Source of the DNA: a virus
DNA length: 30,655 nt
IMG/VR virus record: IMGVR_UViG_3300042465_006921
Location: 1-30,655 of that record
Strand: one strand, 5' to 3'
The position numbers and the translations under genes are program-made. Each line of letters starts with the position of its first letter. The first letter of the stretch is position 1. This document shows positions 30,379 through 30,655 of this stretch, one piece after another. The notes below the pieces were generated by a model, which had not been told where the DNA came from, did not search any database, and saw only the letters and a list, made by a program, of their open reading frames with translations.

Positions 30379-30655
30379 GGATTATAAACAAATATACAAC
30401 GAATTGATTGTTTCAGCTAAATCTAAAAGTAGAACAAAAGATAAAATTGAAGAGTATTACGAATCGCACCACGTAATCCCCGATTTTATGTTTTCTACTA
30501 GGAGAGGAAAGGGCCCAAGCGGTCACTTACCAGGAAATTCAGAATACACAGAAAATAAAGTTTTGCTAACTGCTAGAGAGCATTTCTTTGCTCATTTATT
30601 ACTTTGCAGAATATACCGAAGAACCCGTTATGAATATTCATGTTTATCGTCATTA
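30377..30655 (+). CDS. HNH homing endonuclease (partial, runs off the window)
   Basis: The first 93 residues are present. YYESHHVIPDFM gives the HH of the HNH motif, followed by the central Asn region (TENKVLLTAREHFFAHLLL), with REHFFAH supplying the last His. The combination KIYNELI-type start, HHVIP and LLTAREHF..H is typical of phage HNH endonucleases. It sits between halves of an NrdA intein, so the likely target is an uninterrupted nrdA. It is AT-rich. Confidence 0.85.
   Translation, partial: MDYKQIYNELIVSAKSKSRTKDKIEEYYESHHVIPDFMFSTRRGKGPSGHLPGNSEYTENKVLLTAREHFFAHLLLCRIYRRTRYEYSCLSSL

Noticed and set aside
1-30655. Minus-strand genes, tRNAs, CRISPR arrays, insertion sequences
   Set aside because: All minus-strand ORFs lie opposite well-supported plus-strand genes. 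I saw no tRNA cloverleaf, regularly spaced repeats or transposase-type sequence, although tRNA-finding software was not available.

Overview
The window is a dense, entirely plus-strand stretch of a T4-like tailed bacteriophage genome. The evidence is a UvsX recombinase followed by a gene 41-type replicative helicase, class I ribonucleotide reductase genes (nrdB, nrdA), many exact copies of the T4-type late promoter octamer TATAAATA just upstream of structural-type genes, and a run of conserved T4-like virion genes. Almost no start codon has a recognisable Shine-Dalgarno sequence. This points to a host with SD-independent initiation, or to leaderless late mRNAs, but does not identify the host.

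Layout. (1) 1-5947: a sugar/DNA-modification block with the end of an upstream gene, a HAD phosphatase fused to an APH-type kinase, a TagD-like cytidylyltransferase, a sugar-nucleotide epimerase, a GT-B-like glycosyltransferase and a cytosine-C5 DNA methyltransferase. I infer that it makes an activated sugar and modifies phage cytosines. (2) 5970-13289: uvsX, a small gene, and helicase gene 41. uvsX is broken into three cistrons and gene 41 into two. The breaks are split inteins, not decay: each upstream piece ends in an N-intein starting with Cys, and each downstream piece begins with a C-intein ending in Asn followed by Thr or Ser. Each gap holds a homing endonuclease gene. (3) 13310-28134: a late region. 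Many products begin with a short peptide resembling the T4 capsid-targeting sequence and a prohead-protease site (L/I-x-E), so they are probably packaged internal head proteins: an AAA+ ATPase, two possible nucleases, a polynucleotide-ligase-like protein, a lysozyme and a nucleotidyltransferase. An endolysin, a virion structural protein and conserved T4-like proteins follow. (4) 28150-30655: a sigma70-like promoter and an intrinsic terminator, nrdB, and the first piece of nrdA. nrdA is again interrupted by a split intein, followed by an HNH endonuclease that runs off the window.

The most striking system is the set of five endonuclease insertions. They use three unrelated nuclease families (two GIY-YIG, two Vsr-like, one HNH). 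All sit at functionally critical or conserved codons of a metabolism or replication gene, all have a late promoter directly upstream, and all but the first (1239-1937) are flanked by split-intein halves. At least one (6213-6272) has a perfect 17-bp inverted repeat. Its loop carries the late promoter and its 3' arm carries the start codon, so it looks like a switch that blocks translation from early read-through RNA and allows it from the late transcript. The first insertion uses a different solution: it duplicated the 5' end of the cytidylyltransferase gene and supplies a new, diverged start. The split-intein/endonuclease ('fractured gene') arrangement is known from environmental phage sequences. 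The regulatory hairpin, the three-piece UvsX and the very short 12-residue N-intein are the parts most worth follow-up.
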